Below are positions 62,797 through 64,000 of a DNA stretch of 64,000 nt, in pieces. The notes under the pieces are model-generated. The model saw only the letters and a program-made list of their open reading frames with translations. It did no database searches and was not told the origin of the DNA. The translations under genes and the position numbers were made by a program. Origin of the DNA: Nitrospinaceae bacterium (GTDB lineage: Bacteria; Nitrospinota; Nitrospinia; Nitrospinales; Nitrospinaceae). Positions within the stretch are counted from its first letter, which is position 1. Each line of letters opens with the position of its first letter. The stretch lies in assembly GCA_029261395.1 (NCBI GenBank), contig JAJDBJ010000017.1, positions 1 to 64,000 of the forward strand. The letters run 5' to 3'.

Positions 62797-63285
62797 TCAG
62801 AGTTTTAAATTTTGAAACAGCGGTTGCAAACGGTTGTAGGTACCTTCGATGAGTTCCGGGTGGACCTTGGTTTCGGCCAGCACCGGCATGAAATTGGTGT
62901 CGCCCGTCCAGCGCGGTACGATGTGGGCGTGGATGTGCGCGTCGAATCCCGCGCCGCCGCTTTTGCCGATATTGTAGCCGACGTTGAAGCCGTCCGGGGC
63001 ATAGGTCTCGCGCAGGATGTCCATCGACTTCTGGAGTAACTTACCGCTTTCCAGTAATTCGGCTTCGTTCAGCTTGGTCAGGCAGGCCAGATGCCGGTAC
63101 GGCGAGACCATCAGGTGTCCGTTCGAGTACGGAAAGATGTTGATCATCACAAAAGTGTGCTCGCCCCGGTACAGAATTTTTTTGCCGGGATCGTCGTTGG
63201 CCGGCGGGGCGGTGCAGAAGATGCACTCCGCTGTTTTGTCCGACACGATATACTCCATTCGCCAGGGGGCCCAGAGGTTTTGCAT
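62797..63285 (-). CDS. HIT-family hydrolase (Ap4A phosphorylase-like)
   Basis: 162 residues. CIFCTAPPANDDPG with zinc-binding Cys pair, YSNGHLMVSPYRHLACL and the HIT triad HIHAHIVPRW. Members cleave nucleoside polyphosphates or act on AMP-linked substrates; exact substrate unknown. Between ybeY and mutS. Confidence 0.9.
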   Translation of the reverse strand: MQNLWAPWRMEYIVSDKTAECIFCTAPPANDDPGKKILYRGEHTFVMINIFPYSNGHLMVSPYRHLACLTKLNEAELLESGKLLQKSMDILRETYAPDGFNVGYNIGKSGGAGFDAHIHAHIVPRWTGDTNFMPVLAETKVHPELIEGTYNRLQPLFQNLKL

Positions 63286-63340
63286 AGGATCGGGTCTCCG
63301 GTTGGTTGTAAAGAAATTTCCTCCTCCGGGCAGGAGGCGG

Positions 63341-63808
63341 TCAAAAATTACTGGTTCCCGAGGGACGCCGACCGGGAAACAGGGTTTCGAAAACGTCCTG
63401 AGTTTTGTCCTGCATGATGCGGGCGTCTTGCGGGGACCGTTCGTGGTCGTAGCCCAGCAGGTGAAGTATGCCGTGAATGGCCAGCAGGATCAACTCTTCA
63501 TTGAAACTGAGATGATGCTCCTCCGCCTGACGGGCCGCCGTTTCCACCGAAATCACCACGTCACCCAGCAGGGTGTCCCCGGATTCGTTGACTGCATCCT
63601 CGTCCTGCGGGAAGGAGAGCACATCCGTGGCCTTGTCGAGATCGCGGTACGTCCGGTTAAGCTCTTGAATTTCAATGTCATCGGTCAACAGCAGGCTCAG
63701 TTCGCAGTCGGTTTCGTCCAGTTTTTCAAGCACTTGACCGATCTGGGACTGGAAATAGGCGGCATCTACCGGGTGTTGTTTTTGGTTATTTTGGATCAGG
63801 ATTTCCAT
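63341..63808 (-). CDS. ybeY: Endoribonuclease YbeY
   Basis: 155 residues. Zinc site HGILHLLGYDHE, plus LNRTYRDLDKATDVLSFP. YbeY acts in 16S rRNA 3'-end processing and ribosome quality control. PhoH ends 20 bases before its start on the same strand, the usual phoH-ybeY pairing. Confidence 0.95.
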   Translation of the reverse strand: MEILIQNNQKQHPVDAAYFQSQIGQVLEKLDETDCELSLLLTDDIEIQELNRTYRDLDKATDVLSFPQDEDAVNESGDTLLGDVVISVETAARQAEEHHLSFNEELILLAIHGILHLLGYDHERSPQDARIMQDKTQDVFETLFPGRRPSGTSNF

Positions 63809-63828
63809 ATTTCCGGTAGGTTTGGCGG

Positions 63829-64000
63829 TCAGTCAGAATCTGGGCCGGAGTTGCCATTTTCGGAGGTTTTGCGTTCGTGTTCGTAGGCGTGGACGATTTT
63901 CTTGACCAGTTCATGCCGGACCACGTCTTTTTCGCTGAAATTGATGGTTCGGATGCCGTCGATATTTTTCAGGATGTTTTTGGCGTTGATGAGGCCCGAG
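63829..64000 (-). CDS. PhoH-like ATPase, C-terminal part (truncated by window edge)
   Basis: Fifty-six codons of a minus-strand frame entering at the window end: SGLINAKNILKNIDGI, INFSEKDVVRHELVKKIV and HAYE match the C-terminus of PhoH-like proteins (GI..V.F...DVVRH.LV). The ATPase core lies beyond the window. PhoH-YbeY-neighbouring genes link it to RNA metabolism. Confidence 0.85.
   Translation of the reverse strand, partial: SGLINAKNILKNIDGIRTINFSEKDVVRHELVKKIVHAYEHERKTSENGNSGPDSD

Overview
The window reads as one contiguous, gene-dense chromosomal segment of a Gram-negative, motile, aerobic bacterium. It contains outer-membrane porins, a Lipid A-type acyltransferase, a complete flagellar export and regulation operon and c-type cytochromes. 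A four-gene block pairs a cytochrome bd-like oxidase with membrane-bound c-type cytochromes and a diheme protein carrying an ethylbenzene-dehydrogenase/NxrC-like domain. Together with an amtB-glnB-porin cluster and deltaproteobacteria-like gene arrangements (ihfA-merR, DUF4390-ntrY, flhF-flhG-fliA), this suggests a nitrite-oxidising lineage such as Nitrospinota. That assignment is an inference; no rRNA or nxrAB gene is present to confirm it.

Layout. 1-2342: truncated PAP2 phosphatase (minus), then a DUF2064 glycosyltransferase overlapping hisD. 2343-9052: a regulatory leader, the bd-like oxidase/cytochrome c operon, its terminator, and the decayed 3' end of a duplicated last gene with a second terminator. 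9108-14024 (minus): rpoZ, threonine aldolase, a small membrane protein, and glnB-amtB-porin. 14025-14565: a palindrome-rich divergent control region. 14566-26232: fliLMNOPQR-flhBA-flhFG-(small membrane protein)-fliA. 26281-31718 (minus): lipid acyltransferase, acpS, tsaC, purE and two tandem paralogous MFS transporters. 31903-36543: cinA, a zinc-ribbon mini-protein, a rhomboid protease (minus) and a NACHT ATPase fused to an FGE/C-type-lectin-fold domain. 36797-39705: a degenerate HD-GYP response regulator with motAB. 39854-44531: riboflavin operon ribD-ribE-ribBA-ribH-nusB plus a phosphoesterase. 44654-52319: AMIN amidase, der, a metallo-beta-lactamase protein with two cyclic-nucleotide-binding-like domains, and an EF-G paralogue. 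52339-54900: ihfA-like gene, merR-like regulator and a secreted HExxH protein. 54908-64000 (minus): DUF1566 protein, aldehyde dehydrogenase, NtrY-like kinase with DUF4390 protein, mutS, HIT hydrolase, ybeY and truncated phoH.

How the genes fit together. The respiratory block appears built to move electrons through periplasmic c-hemes to a quinol-motif-lacking bd-like oxidase. The flagellar operon plus motAB and the degenerate HD-GYP regulator form the motility part. AmtB/GlnB/porin form an ammonium-uptake unit. Most remaining genes are housekeeping. The least ordinary pieces are the oxidase block, the NACHT-FGE-fold protein, the MBL/dual-cNMP protein, the MFS segmental duplication and several palindromic or structured intergenic regions. 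No CRISPR array, insertion sequence, prophage, tRNA or rRNA was recognised.
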